Origin: Rhyacophila brunnea
Taxonomy: Eukaryota; Arthropoda; Insecta; Trichoptera; Rhyacophilidae
Assembly (NCBI GenBank): GCA_022495005.1
Contig: JAGYXB010000051.1
Span: forward strand, 744,001 to 808,000
Direction: 5' to 3'
DNA: 64,000 nucleotides
Positions 1 to 14,062 of this stretch are shown here, piece after piece. The position numbers and the translations under genes are program-made. The stretch's first letter is position 1. Every line of letters starts with the position of its first letter. Under the pieces are notes generated by a model. The model searched no databases. It was not told the origin of the DNA and was given only the letters and a program-made list of their open reading frames with translations.

Positions 1-23
1 ATATACTGTATTATTTGTTATAA

Positions 24-49
24 TAGGTTCGGTTAAGTTAGGTTAGGTT
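24..49. repeat. Short GGTTA-type interspersed telomere-like repeat
   Basis: TAGGTTCGGTTAAGTTAGGT then TAGGTT: about five imperfect units of the insect telomere pentamer. Too short and isolated for a telomere; such words are common inside insect genomes. Confidence 0.4.
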
Positions 50-680
50 TTCATTCTTGAATTCATGAATTTTGCCAAAATCGGCAATGAAAATAGGCGC
101 GGTTCCCGCCTGGCTTCCTATAAACCAACTTGTACTTGTAAATTAAATAAAAAGGGTGTCTTTATTAATATTTTATATTATTTAGACCCACATCTCTAAA
201 AGAGTGAAGGTTTTGAACCTGCCAGATTGATGAAATAATGTTTAACAAATAACATATGTAATGGTAAGAGAACAAGAAACATGTCTTCATGGCGGAAATA
301 TTAAACGTAACTAGATAATTTATAATATATAATCTTTTCACTCTTCAACTTACTATAAATAATGCAAGTAAGCCTCTAGGATTCATCACGAATTTCAATG
401 CCATGTTATGAACCTCTTGAATTAATTATAATATGTAATAGCCATAACGTGTTTTAAATTAATATATATTTTTATAAATTATCAAGATTCATAGTTTACC
501 TAAGTCTGTTTATATCTTATTGCTAAATATAATAATATAGACATTTACGTATGTATATAAACATGGCTTTTAAGTGCTAGATCTTCATTATAATGGTCTT
601 GAAACAAAGTTGTTTTTTTATTATTTGATTATTGAGTGGTTTATATTGCAAACTACTTGTGATACGTTATATTAATATGG

Positions 681-1253
681 CAGTGGCGAGGGGTAGAGTT
701 AGGCTGTTAATATTCAACGTAAATAGTGCACACTAAACTCTGTCGGTCATACTTACTCGTATTTGTTTTCATTGAAGTAAGAATACAAATTGCAGATGGT
801 GCTGGTTAGTTGTATTATATTATCAATTGAACCTTGCCTAAACCAAACCACAATAGTTGAAGTGTGGCTATGGGCAATATAACATAAAAAGTGCACACTT
901 TTTCAGCTATATTTATTTATTTTCATTAAATTACACCACATATTACAGATGGTGGTGGTTAGTTTTTAAATTCATTAAGCCCTGCCCAAATACACCATAA
1001 TACTTAAAAAATATTCTTCTATCTATAAAATTATGTAAGTATGATCTTATGGCATAATTTTAGATATTTTAGAGATAGAAAAACCTGTTACAGCTTTGTA
1101 TACGCAAGGTTTATTTGAATTTTAAAAACTAACCAACATCATGTTAAATTTGTAGTATTAGTTGAATGAAAACAAATACGTATGACTGACAAAGTTTACT
1201 GTACACTATTTATCAGTCAGATCTTAACAGCCTACATCCACCCTTCGCCACTG
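681..1253. mobile_element. hAT-like nonautonomous element, family H1 copy 1
   Basis: Long inverted repeats: left starts CAGTGGCGAGGGGTAG, right end reverse-complements to CAGTGGCGAAGGGTGG; similarity continues through segments such as AAATAGTGYACA, TATTTGTTTTCATT and TGGTTAGTT for over 130 bp. Flanks taatatgg / ttatacgg match at 6 of 8, a decayed hAT-type 8-bp target duplication. No transposase frame inside. Confidence 0.75.
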
Positions 1254-1261
1254 TTATACGG

Positions 1262-4200
1262 GTGTGTATTTCGAAGCAGATGTATCACATCAGTGATAAT
1301 TATTAAATACTTATAAAAAATCAACATTTATTAAAATTGATCCGCCACTGCTCTTATGACAGCAATGTTATCTCCCCTTGAAATCAGTCTCGGAGACAAG
1401 TCTCCAAATAATTATATCATGACCGATATATGTATGTATATAAACATAATATATACAATATGTAATTTTATTTTACGAGACATGTTAAGATGTAATGTTA
1501 ACATAGTGGGTCGGGGTCGAAAAAGACGGATGGAGATAAATGATGAATAAACAAATGTTTCAAAGGCAAGGGCTATTGCGTGTGTGAATCACGCTTAGTG
1601 AATTGTTAAAGATCTTAGAAACAAAACAAAAAATATTCGGCTTTAGGACTGTATATCTCAGAAGTAAAATCGGCTCTTACTGCTTCTTACGAAAAATACT
1701 ATAAAATATGTGATAGCATTTTTTTATCGCTTCATATGAGTGTACCATCTGTAGGTGGCCCAAAGATAACATTAAGTAAGTATTCTTTTATTCAACGAAT
1801 AATTCACAAGATTTAAGAATGTATCATTCTAATTATTGAATATACATAATTCTGAAAACATCATGAGAAAATATAGCCCATAGAAAAAATCGTTTTCGAA
1901 ATAAGTAAGACAAAATATTAGCAAGTTCAAGTAAGTTACAGCAGAAAATATTGGAGTAATCCGTGATGTCGGTTAGTTTTTAAAGTAATAAATACTTTAA
2001 TTTAGAATACAAAAACCGATCGCCTACCGTTACTCAATATGGAAAGCGCTTATGGGGAGGTATTAAAAAGGCCAATAGTTAAAATTTGTCGCAATTATAG
2101 TATTTCGTCAACTTTTACGTCATACACTACCCAACTCTTTCATCAACTCGCATATCTTATTGTGGATTGAAGTGTAAAGAAAATTGTGACGCATACGACA
2201 TTTTTTAATTGAGAGTCATATAATATCTGAAGACCAGTCTAGACCAAATTCGAATATATCGATTTATTTTGAGAAAAAACCTACAGTGTTTGTGTGAAAT
2301 TAAATTAAATATTTTATCATTGATACAAAAAAATCGTTGAATAAAAGTAGGTATTTTGACCACCATTGGCAATATTATTGTGACAGTAGGAAATCGATAC
2401 GTGTTCAGATTATTTTGTGCCGGTAAAAAATGGCAAAATTCAGTTACACGAGGTCATGTGGCAAGGTCATCAGATGAAAGGTGTTTTAAGGTCGATAATG
2501 CAGAAATTCTTATCACCATCCCAACTATTGAAAACAGGTTGTTATAATTTTAGTAAACCGCTATTAATACGTCTGTTCCAAGTATTCGATTATAAATAGG
2601 TGGGACGATAATAAATGTATATACAACCTAGAGGTATCTAATTCTGGTACCATAGTGTAAGGCTATATTATTATTTAATCTCATGTACAGGTAATTTTGA
2701 GAATAATTATTCTATCACCAGTGTAGAATAAGAACAATATAATAAATGCAAGTAAATGAAGCACGGGGTTGTTAGGTTTGGCGCTGTACCGATCGTTGAA
2801 ATAATTTTCCTCGCGACAGTAAATTAATCTTAGCGAGTTATGCCTGAAAAGCTTATTATTATAAATTAGAGTTTCGTTCCATACTTGAATATGCCAAAAT
2901 AGCAGTCATAATAACATTATTGATTATATTATTATGCCTACCGGAGGAAATTGACCCTCTCCACGATAAAATATAAAATAATAACTATAAATTCCAACCA
3001 CCAAACGAAGGTAGGTACCTAGTAAAATCAACAATATACGTATCTCTTTTCCTAGAATTATATCCTGTAGCTAAATATAATTATGACGGTGACGACAAAT
3101 AATAATAAAAGTGGTTTATTTTTTGTGTATCTGTTTGAATGGTTACGTTATGGGCCCCTTTGATATTGTTGGCAGGGATTTTGTAATACTGTGTGTAATA
3201 TTTTACATACTCAACTTGAGAAAAGTGCAAATTTTTTAAAGATTTGGTATACCTAATTTAATGATTATATGACTATTTGAACTGTTGAGCCCTCTTTTAA
3301 ATCTTGTGACAGATCGATTGCGTCATCTGCGTCAAATAAAATCGACGTTAGCCTAACTCAGACGAAGAATATATTATAAAATAGGGCTAATACAAAAAAA
3401 ATTAAATATGAGCTGTATACATAAATATATTAATATCTATGGAATACCCCACCATTGATTTTATAAGGCAGATAGCCTGCGATGTATTGAATGACAGACA
3501 ATAGGGTACCCCATCGGAAGCGACCTAGTTGGAGACCATCATGAATGGGGTGGATTGGATTGGATTGGATCTTGTAAATAAGGACAAATCCTACTCTAAG
3601 ATGTAGCATGAAAGAAAAAGATAAAAAATAAAATGAAAAGAGAAAATATAAGTGTGTAGGGTATAATAGCAAAACTGAGCAAACGTATTAAATGAGGTAA
3701 GGTGAAACAAAAGATACTCGTCAAAACAGATTCTAAATTTGAAAAATAAATTTACACGATAGTAAAGAAATCGTTTATTTTAATCGAGCCGTGAAAGAAA
3801 ACAAATAAACTCACAATAGTTTGAAAAATTCAGAACTCAGCCACATCCAATAGTGTTGACAGGTGGCACTTTCATCTGGTATTTTTTTGTAGTTTTTCGA
3901 TAATTGCCTATATAGGTACAATCGTGATGTAATAAAATCATATGTGAATATTTATTACAAAAATCTGTATGTAAGAGTTGTGCTACGACTTTGTTTAAAC
4001 TGGTTTTAATAGTAAGTTAGTAGGTACCTGCCTATCTGTTTATAACTGATGAATTTGTGCTGGTTTAACGTTGACCTATTGAATTACCAAATTGCACAAA
4101 AGATTCCAACAGAACAGCGCTAGTGTTTAAGTAAGTACAGAAAGGTTATTGTGTTTTTTTCGTAATTAATTATAATTTCGAAATACTTAGAGTTTAATGT

Positions 4201-7200
4201 TGTTTTCATTTGAAATTTCACAAGGAAATAAATATTAAGAAAAAATTATATTAAGAAAAAAATAAGTATGATATTTTGGTCAATGCCAAAATTTATTTAT
4301 GTGCAATAATAATATAGGTAGACTTATAAAATAAATTGATTAAATCCTTGGAATCAATGATTTTTTTTTGTTTATGGTTGTAAGTAGTCCACACCTTTAT
4401 GATAAACATAAAAAATGATAAAATGTTAAACACATCAAAAAATATGAACGTTTTTATAGTTGTCGACGTTTTCAAATATCACACGTACATCGATTTGATT
4501 TATTATTGGCTTAGCCATATCGTATATTATCTAAATGAAAAGCCATAAATGAAGATTTGATTTAAACAAATGCCCAAATATTACAATGTCAAAAACTGAG
4601 TTATTTGTGAGGGTATATTATACAGAAGTCGATGCCAATGTCGTCAATACGACATAAACCTAGAATTTGACTATGTGTGTACCTCATCAAAATCCTCTCT
4701 TATATAGATTTAAAATACCGCCCCTTTCCCTTTTAAATTTCAAATCTTATGCGAATTCATTGGAAAATTTTTTTAAAAATTAGGTACACATCTATAAACG
4801 ATTAGACAGTTTGACTGTTAGTGAATTTCCACGAAACATACTCTCAAACAGCGGTAGTTTTAGGTACATCTGAGACACTGACAAGTTTAGAGGCCCCTAA
4901 TGGAAAAAAAATGCATAAAATAGTCAAATTATGTTGCTAGAATATTGTATGTGTCGGTTATTTTGTAAACAATGATATCGGTAGATACTTTCTAACAAAG
5001 CAATCGCATTTTCTGCTTCATGAAAATCTGTCACTCCTTTTAAAAATTGTAACATTTGTATTTGTTCCTTCATTTACCGTCCTTTATTAAATGCCTAAAA
5101 GCATCGCATCACCTGCCTACTCTCACGAGACGTTGGTGCACATAATAGTTAGATGAGTGTTTCCTGTTTTTTTGTATAAATTAATACAGGCATTTATGAC
5201 AATAAATTTCATACAAAATGACTTTGTGTTATGTATATAATAGACTAAATCAACTTTGCTTCATTGAAATAATTGAGCCCCTTTCCTCCCAATTTATGTT
5301 TAACATTTTTAAGATGATTTTTTTTTAATAGTGATAGTTTTCTATGATGCAGACGAGGTAATATTTATCAGAGAGTAAGAATATTTCCAAAATATGCGTG
5401 TTTTTCACAATCGTACTCAATAAAACAAAGATGGTGTAAAAATCCTGGTAGCGTAATTATTGCTGTATTCATAATATTCAATGGGAGTTTGTTGGGGGGG
5501 GGGTCTCCAAACCTGTCAATTCCTCACCCCCACGTGCCTAAAACGAAGGCTTTTCAAAAACATTTATTATTTTTTTACATTAAAATGTTACTTTTTAACA
5601 TGTTAATGTGATTTTTTTTAAAACATTTTCCTCAATTATTTGGCATTTGAGCACCTATTTTTATAACTCTCTACCTGCATCGCTATGCATTGAGAAACCA
5701 CAAAAAAACATTTTATTTTGTATTTTTACGAACTACGGAAGGCCGAGCAATCGATGGAAAAAGCTTTTCATCGCGACAGAATATGAAATGAGAAATATAT
5801 TATTACAACTAGATCGTGTATAATATTCTAATATTGTACAGTTATTATTAGACTTTAGGTAATAAGTAAATTATTGCCTCATTATATTTAACTAGTAATT
5901 TATTAAATATCAATCCTTTTTACAACTTTTTTCTTAGCTCGTATTCTTATTTGTCCGGTGGTTCTTTGTCCGGTACAAATCTTGCAATCGATTTTTAACT
6001 AACTTCCCGACTAGCTAGACATTTGAAACTTTTAGAATATATCAGAACACGATGCCAATGCATTTTTAATACTTTTAGCCATCTTTAAGTAGAATTGAAT
6101 TCATTTTCAGTTAATTCTGTTTTTTAATATTAATATATATCTGCGTTACTATGGAAATCAATATGATATGTCAAGTACAAAATTTTTTGATCGTTTAAGC
6201 TAGTCAAGTCATGTTTATATGGTTCAACACAATTTAAAAACGTTGTACTTATATAAAAAGTTCTTTTTATCTTGTAATTATTATAAATCAATTTTGTATT
6301 CTATTAATAAAACTGAATTGAATATCAAACTAAACGAATACACAAAAATATTTTATGCAAATACGACATAAATACCTGAACAGTAAATACGCTGGTTTAG
6401 TTTTAAATTAATGTAGTCACGTTATCGTATATATTTGTAAAACTGCCCACGTAGAAAAAGCACATTCACCCGGTAGTAAAGAATTCTAAATACTTACCTA
6501 AATACGAATAATAATTATGTCATTATTGCATGCAATCGATACCAACACAACTATATCGACTGCGTAAGTAGGTGTACATAGGGTCCAATCTCTCATAACT
6601 ACGCGAAGAAAGGAATGTCAATTTGAGATTTAGTAATTTAATACAGTAGGTAAATTTTCGTTCAGTCAACCAAGTCCAGTTAAATTTAAACGAACTGTAG
6701 TTCGCTTATTATAAACAATAATTAAATGAGACTATAATATAATATATTAGTTTTGATATCAGATTAATAATTCAGACCATCTAATATTCTTTATTGAACA
6801 TTCATAATTTAAAAACTGCTTAGAGAATAAAACAGTTACCAATAGAAAATATTATTAATGCTTCAAATACATTATCATCATGTTACGTGCTGTCATGTTC
6901 TGTCAGGGTAAGCTGACGCTACGTGAAAAAATGTGTGAAGTCGTTTTTCTTAGTATCTTAGTAAATGAACATTGTCAGTTAGCAAAATCTGCCAAATTCG
7001 CCAGAGGAATAATGAGGTCACCTCATGCGTATCGCGCTACATCATGAACCGTGATAGTCAGTGAACGTTTTTTCTATTTTCTACAGGACTACACATTTTG
7101 GACCCGTGTCAAAATCACGTATTCTTTGTTTTTAGTGGTTCTTTGGATCTTCTATAAAATTATTATCTATATCTGGTGTTTACGTCTATTATCTATGGTC

Positions 7201-7277
7201 TGCTAGTTAGGTTATGTTCAAAATATTATCTATGTATGCAATATCGCAAGTAATTTTAACGTACACACACGTAATGC
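1262..7277. other. No gene seen
   Basis: AT-rich sequence with only short chance frames. Small items: a GGATT triplet repeat at 3550-3570, a G9 run at 5495-5503, and a roughly 26-bp word near 6967 (GAACATTGTCAGTTAGCAAA) whose reverse complement recurs near 47430. The 2356-2599 interval is open in two frames but has no recognisable protein. Confidence 0.6.
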
Positions 7278-7491
7278 TTCAAATACACTCTATGACGATC
7301 GGTCATATATATGTCGAAAAACCCGTTTCTTATGTTGGCGTCCTGCGTCATAGGGTGTCACAGAGTGTAAATACGATGTCATAGCTGTCATACAATATGT
7401 ATGTATAAATGTCGGAATGGCATAGATTTGATCATAGACACTAAATCGCTCTTAGCATAAATGTGCCCGATCGTCATATAGTCTATTTGAA
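7278..7491. mobile_element. MITE with TTCAAATA...TATGACGATCGG inverted ends
   Basis: Left TTCAAATACACTCTATGAC-GATCGG and right reverse complement TTCAAATAGACTATATGAC-GATCGG bracket about 214 bp rich in short direct repeats of gtcata. No frame. The target duplication is not clear. The flanking word AATGCTTCAAATACA also occurs at 6857. Confidence 0.6.
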
Positions 7492-10400
7492 CCTTTAAAC
7501 TGTTAAAATTAATTGATATTAGCATTAATAATGAATAGTAATTCAAAATAATAATACATTAGAGTTGACACTCTCATTATTTAATTTATAGAGATAGTGA
7601 ACATATTCAAAATATTATGCAGAATAACGAAACCATAGAATAAATTTGTCGCAGTGGCAGCACGTGAAAGCAGGTGACGTGATTACTATGTAATCACCGT
7701 TATAGAAATTAAGTAAAATAATGGTTGTTTGTAATAATATTATACGTTTCGAAAATGCCTCAAAATGTTCAAGCTACCATTCAATTTAATCTAATGGTAG
7801 GTGCAATATTAAAAATGTCAAAGAGATGTCATAGGTTTATTATTCATTTAAATATTTCGCAAAAAAAATCGTCTACTAACAAGTAGGTACAGCGTCGTGA
7901 AAAAAGGATAGAAGACTTATTTTTTTTAAACAAGTAGTATCTCACTTTTTATTGCCAAATTTATCTTGTTTTATGCAAATTCGAAACCTTCAAAAATCGT
8001 TTCGCACGACATTTAACTGGGTGTTTAAATTGTGTGTCACTTTTTCAGTCGTAAATATAAAAATACTTGATTTGTTTCACCCGAGGACGTTATGTCACAT
8101 TGCCGCGATGAAAAACCTATCGAGCGAAATTTTTCGAGCTAGAAAGTCAAGTTTCATTGCAACACTTGCATGATCTTGCATGACTCGCGAAGGAATAAGT
8201 GAGTGATTATTTACCTACTTTGCTTATCTATGTTGGAAATAATAAATGTCTCGCTTCATTAAACTTGAAATAGCTAAAATGTGAATGTACAAAACGCATG
8301 TATACCGCTATGATACTGTAGCGTACAATATAGGTACGTTTGATATTATCGAGTTTTTGTTACATTTACAATAATAATTAACATGTTAGGTAAAAACTAT
8401 TTCGACTAATTAATAGTAAGTAATACATTAATAATAATTTATTGTAAATTACAAACAAAATAAAAACAAACGTATTTACTATGTACGTATTTGGATAATT
8501 TGATGGATTGGTTTAACTTTGACCCAGAATGTTTTTTTTTTTTAATATATTTATGATGTTACCTAATTGATGTAACTTCAAACTTGTTTCAACAATATTA
8601 ATTTTAAAATATTCAAGCTAATCCTTGCCTTTTACTTATTACTAGCCTCTCAGTTTAACAAAAGTACGCACATAAAACATTTGTCTTAAATATGTACTTA
8701 GATATGTTTCTGATTTTGTAAAAAAAATGTTTATTCAATAAAACATTTATATTTATGATTTATTTATATACTTACAATAAATTAATTTAAAAAACAAATA
8801 CTTACTAGTTCACTAATAGTTAGTCATACCTACAATTTCGGTACAAAGATAAATGAATATAATATTCTATAATTATATTGGTTTGAAAAAACTGCAATAC
8901 AACAATCTAATAAAAACAAACTGATGTACATAATATATATTTTTAAAAATGGTTGAGGATCGTATCTTATTACCCACGAATCACGCAAATTCGTGAATTG
9001 AATTTATATAAGTACATTTTTTTCAAATACAAGCGAAGAAACAATTTAACGAAACTAACATTTTAACATAAATAAGTATTGTCATAGAAAATACAAATCG
9101 TGGACGATTGGTAAAAGTTACCCAAATAGGCCAAGTCCAGTGAACTGAAATACCTAACGGGTAAAGAGAAACAGGCAACCGATCTCGAGTAAGGAAGAAT
9201 ACGGGATAAATTTAAACACGTGTCAAGAATACGTCATACGTCGAATACTGACAACTGCTTTCGGTTTATGCATTTACGCTAATTTAATATTTGTGTATTA
9301 CATACACTATTGTACGTCTATAATGCATGGTTCAGTTTCGTAGGACACTCACACATTCAAAACCCAGCGTGAAAATTGACTGTACTTATTGGTATTTATA
9401 GCCTACCGAAATTCTATTTATTATCTGTTCTGTGGCCGAGTCAATATATAATTTTTATTAATATGACAATAAGTACATAAAAACAAATAGTGTTTAAATT
9501 AAAAAAAAAAAAAAAATGTATAGGCCGGTACCTCTACATTGGTTGACCCACCAAGTATCCGACTCCTGATAATAATATGTATAGGTCTATTAAGATGTTT
9601 TACTCAATAATTATTACCAGTTAACGATGTAAAGTTTCCGGAAGAGCCAATCTTTGTCTACGTTATTATTTTAAGAAAGTGGTGTATTATTTTTAATGCT
9701 CTTAAACAATAATATTAATGGTGTCATGCAGATCATTTATATGCGGATGAGAAAATGAAATTATTAACGATACGTTTTTGTAAAATTAAGACAAAAAATA
9801 TTGACTCATTATAAATACAGGCAAAAGTTTATTTAAGGTAAATGCACCGCCTACCAGAGGCACCCGGTGGAAAAATATGTAGGTTGCAATTTGATAGCTT
9901 ACATTTTTAAGTGTTTTAATAAAAACCTATCTAATAACGCTAAAAAGAAAAAGGTTTTTTATTTAAAGTCAAAAATAAATTTACTGTTTTCAAAAAAATG
10001 TTATAAAATGTGAATTCTCGGAATCCATCTAGTATGGTGGCAATATTGAAGCTTGGTTTGATATAAATAAAACGATTTCAAGTTATATACATTTTATTCA
10101 TCTTAATTGATTACAGGAGTCATATTTATATAATGAATATTGGAAGACTATCTAAGTACAAAATACTATTGTTGCACCTAAGTCTAGGAAATGAGTCTCC
10201 AGTCTCCTACGAGAAATTGTCGTTAGCCATTCGTTCATTATGCATGTACATATTTATTAATAGTGAAATTATCAATAATTATTAAGAAAAAAACCCGTTG
10301 CAGCCATATAGGTACAGGACGTGTAAAAAATGGGGTGTCTACATAATATATAAATAAATATTGAAAAACGATGTAACTTTATTTACTAATCGTACCTACA

Positions 10401-10838
10401 TATGTTGCTTTATATTAAACGTATATAATAAAACATATATAGAAACATAATATAAATCATATAAAGTCCGGATTGCGATGGTTGTGGGAATCCCTTTAGA
10501 TGCGATTATATTTTTTTTTAAATATTATTGTATGTTGCTTCGAATATTATATCTAGAAATAAGGTAGAACGACCACTACGATAACACCCACATTGATTAA
10601 TAAGGTTTATTTTTCCACTAGAGACAATATAATAACCTAAACAAATATAATTATTTCAAAATTGCATATTTTGTAAAATGTCAGTGGACCGTTTTATTTC
10701 ATCATTTAATGTTTGATCCACTACAATACACTTTATCTTTATAATGAAGGTAAATAGAACAATCAAATAAACAACATATTTTTTAATCAATTCACAGATT
10801 TCATTATCGTGAGAAGTATAACTGAGAAATCTATATTC

Positions 10839-10841
<3 letters not shown>

Positions 10842-10875
<34 letters not shown>
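10842..10875. repeat. (TG)n microsatellite
   Basis: About 16 uninterrupted TG dinucleotides between ATTCCTAG and TAAATAAAATG. A polymorphic-marker-type simple repeat. Confidence 0.9.
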
Positions 10876-10879
<4 letters not shown>

Positions 10880-12184
10880 AAAATGACTATCTACGTACTC
10901 ATTGTGAGATTTATCAATACCGAAAATTGAATATGTGTACGTCCTCAACATAATATGTAAAAACAATCATTACTGCTATGAAAATAATAATCATTGGATA
11001 TATCAAATTGAAATGATTGGCATTTAACATCGACCAAATATTAAATTTTCACAATGTTCTCAGTTAATATTGATTGCTGTTAGTTTGGAAATAATATTCG
11101 TAATATGACCGTTAATTAAATATGTTGTATAAACTTAACGTAAAATAGCGTAGATCTATCTGGTCAAACGGTAGTATTATAAAATTGTTGCACCCATAAC
11201 ACGTCTGATAATTCCGAAAATCAGTTCACAAATATCTCATAATCCGTTTCGATACAACGGAAAAATTTGCAAATCTCGTGAATATCATAAACTGTTCTCA
11301 TTTTGTGTATTTGTGTTGAAATTCTATTCAAAACAAAAATTAGGCAATTTCTAATGTCTCCGTATACAATGCCAATATTGAAAACTAGATTATCTACATA
11401 ACTCGAAATATTTTGCAGTGGCGTATGAGATAACTTTAATTGCGCTTTTCTTCAGTTGATAATTAATTGTATTCAGTCATTACTGTAATTAGATAACTTG
11501 ATTTATACTGTTTTTGGGAACTTATTATATTATTAATTCTCTCTGCATAATGCAATCAGTAACAACTAACAATTAAATGAAAAAATGAAAAATTGTAATA
11601 TAATGCTTAATCTAATGTAGATAATTATATATATGTTATTCTTATATCTATCTATAATTACCTCTTTGGGATATGTAGGTATCTAGTTAGTTACTGTATG
11701 ACATTTCGGAGATATCTTTTATTGTGTTAACGTCAATTCATGGTGGAAAAATGCATTGTATTATTAATTTAATTTAATAAAACGCAAACTTTTTTAGTAC
11801 TAATATTTGGTGTAATGATTGATGTATTATGAAATATTAATAGCCAATTTCATTCATTTTGATTTAATTTTATTGAAAAAATATATCTGATGAATTTTGA
11901 TGAATAATTCAATGTATTGGTTGATTATTTGTGTCACCTTTTGAATTTGTTTTGATAAATGTCTGTTTTATAAAAATTATTTAGTTGAAAATTTCCCTCT
12001 GAGACGGACTTAACCGGTCCAGATTTTTTATTAAAAGTGGGAAAGGTACTACAAAAATTTGCGTTTTATTATATTAAGTCAATAATTTAGAAGATAACTG
12101 AATATTGGTTTGAAGTAACATAAGAACTGATTTAATCCACTTAAATGCACTGTAGTAAAAAACATAATCTTGAAAAATCTTAAA

Positions 12185-12262
12185 TAGTTGAACCGAATGG
12201 AATTCGAATTCACATGACCGGGTGAGTGCTCTTATTTTTTAAGCTACCGTTCCGCTTATGCC
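12185..12262 (-). mobile_element. tRNA-derived SINE head, relic
   Basis: On the minus strand GGAACGGTAGC resembles an A box and GTGAATTCGAATTCC a B box, about 45 nt apart, followed by AT-rich sequence. No acceptor-stem pairing, so not a tRNA gene. Confidence 0.4.
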
Positions 12263-13242
12263 TCATGCGAGTTAAATCTATTAACTACTTAAGTTAGGTA
12301 CATATCCGAAGTGTTATGATTATAGTTGGCGTCAGGTATTAACCAATTTTATTAAGATATTTGAATATTATTAAGACATTGAATAATTATACATATTTTT
12401 GTTATTCAATACTGGATAGCTATAAAATTAAATAAATACTACATTTTAAAAACATCAGAAAAACATGCCTATTAGAAAAAAAATCAATTGGCTAAGTGAT
12501 AAATCACCAGAAGCTCATTTTTTTTTAATTAGTAACTGTCTAAATGTGACAGTATTCCCACTATGGCACGAAAATAATATACTAATAATATTATTTACCG
12601 GAGACGATTTTTCTTAATGTTTCAAGGTCAGGTGTGAGAAATATCTAAATATTTTTTTATTTAAACTGACACACCTTATACAGGTAAGTCGTTATTGATT
12701 CCATGAGAAATCTGATTTTCTACTATGATTACCTAGTTTATAGTTTATAAATATTTTTTAAATTTATTAAGTATGGCAAATCTGTAATTCAATAATAACA
12801 AATTATTCTAATTAATAATATTTTTGACAGCTGCATTTTAACGTGACGTGTCTGAATTAATTATTGTGTAAGTTTTTATGATTATAAGCGGAGAAAATAC
12901 TTCAATAACTTCAGATAGTTTGCTCGAGTAGTTACTTATGTGAAAAAAATATATTTTACACTCTAGAACTAATTTACATAAGTACGCATTTATGGTCAAA
13001 ACCACAATTTAATATTTATTAGAAACTGGAAATCAATAAAAACAGTTCTTACTTGTGAAATTACGTATAAGATATCGGTACCTAAATAAAATCTTTACAT
13101 TATAGACCAATACTTGAAAAATTAAAAAAAAAAAATACTACCTATACGTATAGGTTAAAGTATTCTAAGGGCTTTTAAGAAGATTGATTGTCAAACAATT
13201 TGGTCATCGCACCATTGCTTAAAACTTATTATTTCAAAAAAA

Positions 13243-13320
13243 CTACATCTGAATTTGATGCAACGAGTGAAATTCAAACCCGCGACCAAACGTACAGTGC
13301 TATACTGAACAGTAGGTATA
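13243..13320 (-). mobile_element. tRNA-derived SINE head, relic
   Basis: Minus-strand CGCGGGTTTGAATTTCAC is a B-box-like word with an upstream degenerate A box (CAGTATAGCACTGTACG). Surrounding sequence is AT-rich and not alignable to a tRNA fold. Confidence 0.35.
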
Positions 13321-14062
13321 CTTGAATAAAAAATAGTACATATCCACCTACTAATATTTTATGAACCACTTTCTTGATTAAATTATATTTCACACTTTCA
13401 GTGCTCGAAATGATACATTTTAGGAACCGCTACGTCAACGTAATATGGTGACGGAAATATGCATTTAAACATTATAAGTTCAAACAACATTTTGGTCAAA
13501 CTGAGATAAAAAGATTTGAGATTAAGATACCTACTTAAAATGTAAGCAACGACAGTGTTTCGAGACCATGGAAACGTCTAATGAATAAAGAAAAATGTGA
13601 TCATTTAGTTTGTTTCTCGTATTTTTAAACAAATAGGCCAAAAGCGTTTAATTAAACCGACTCAAAAAAAAAAAATGTTTGCTAAAAATATTTTCATAGT
13701 GTTTTATCAGTATCTATTATCAGTCGGAAGCCAACAGCGGTGGACTGAGGTTGTACAACTTCGCTTGCGTATTCGGGACGCTATTCGCCTGGTTACTCGC
13801 GAACGGTTATAAATACGGGATACAACAAAAATAATATTGTTTGTAAATGAATTTGACAATAAACTCAACATGTGTGGTCCCATGTGATTTTGACAAACAG
13901 TGCCAGTGCTTGAGAAAAAGTGAAAAATATTTATTGTTGCACGGATAGTGCACTTTGTGCGGGGAGTGCGTCAAACGCTGTGAAGCGAGGGGTTGTCCAC
14001 ACTGTTTTTTGTTCACACTGTTGCGCGAATTCCAAGACCGCGTGAACGGCAAAAGCAATAAA

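Larger units (their letters stand above)
7492..13708. other. No gene seen
   Basis: AT-rich noncoding sequence apart from the microsatellite at 10842 and the two SINE-head relics listed separately. A frame at 7952-8173 is unremarkable. Confidence 0.6.

Noticed and set aside
24..49. Telomere end
   Set aside because: Only about five imperfect units, followed by ordinary sequence.
2356..2599. Two overlapping short frames with slightly raised GC
   Set aside because: No recognisable protein in either frame; may be old repeat, not supported as a gene.
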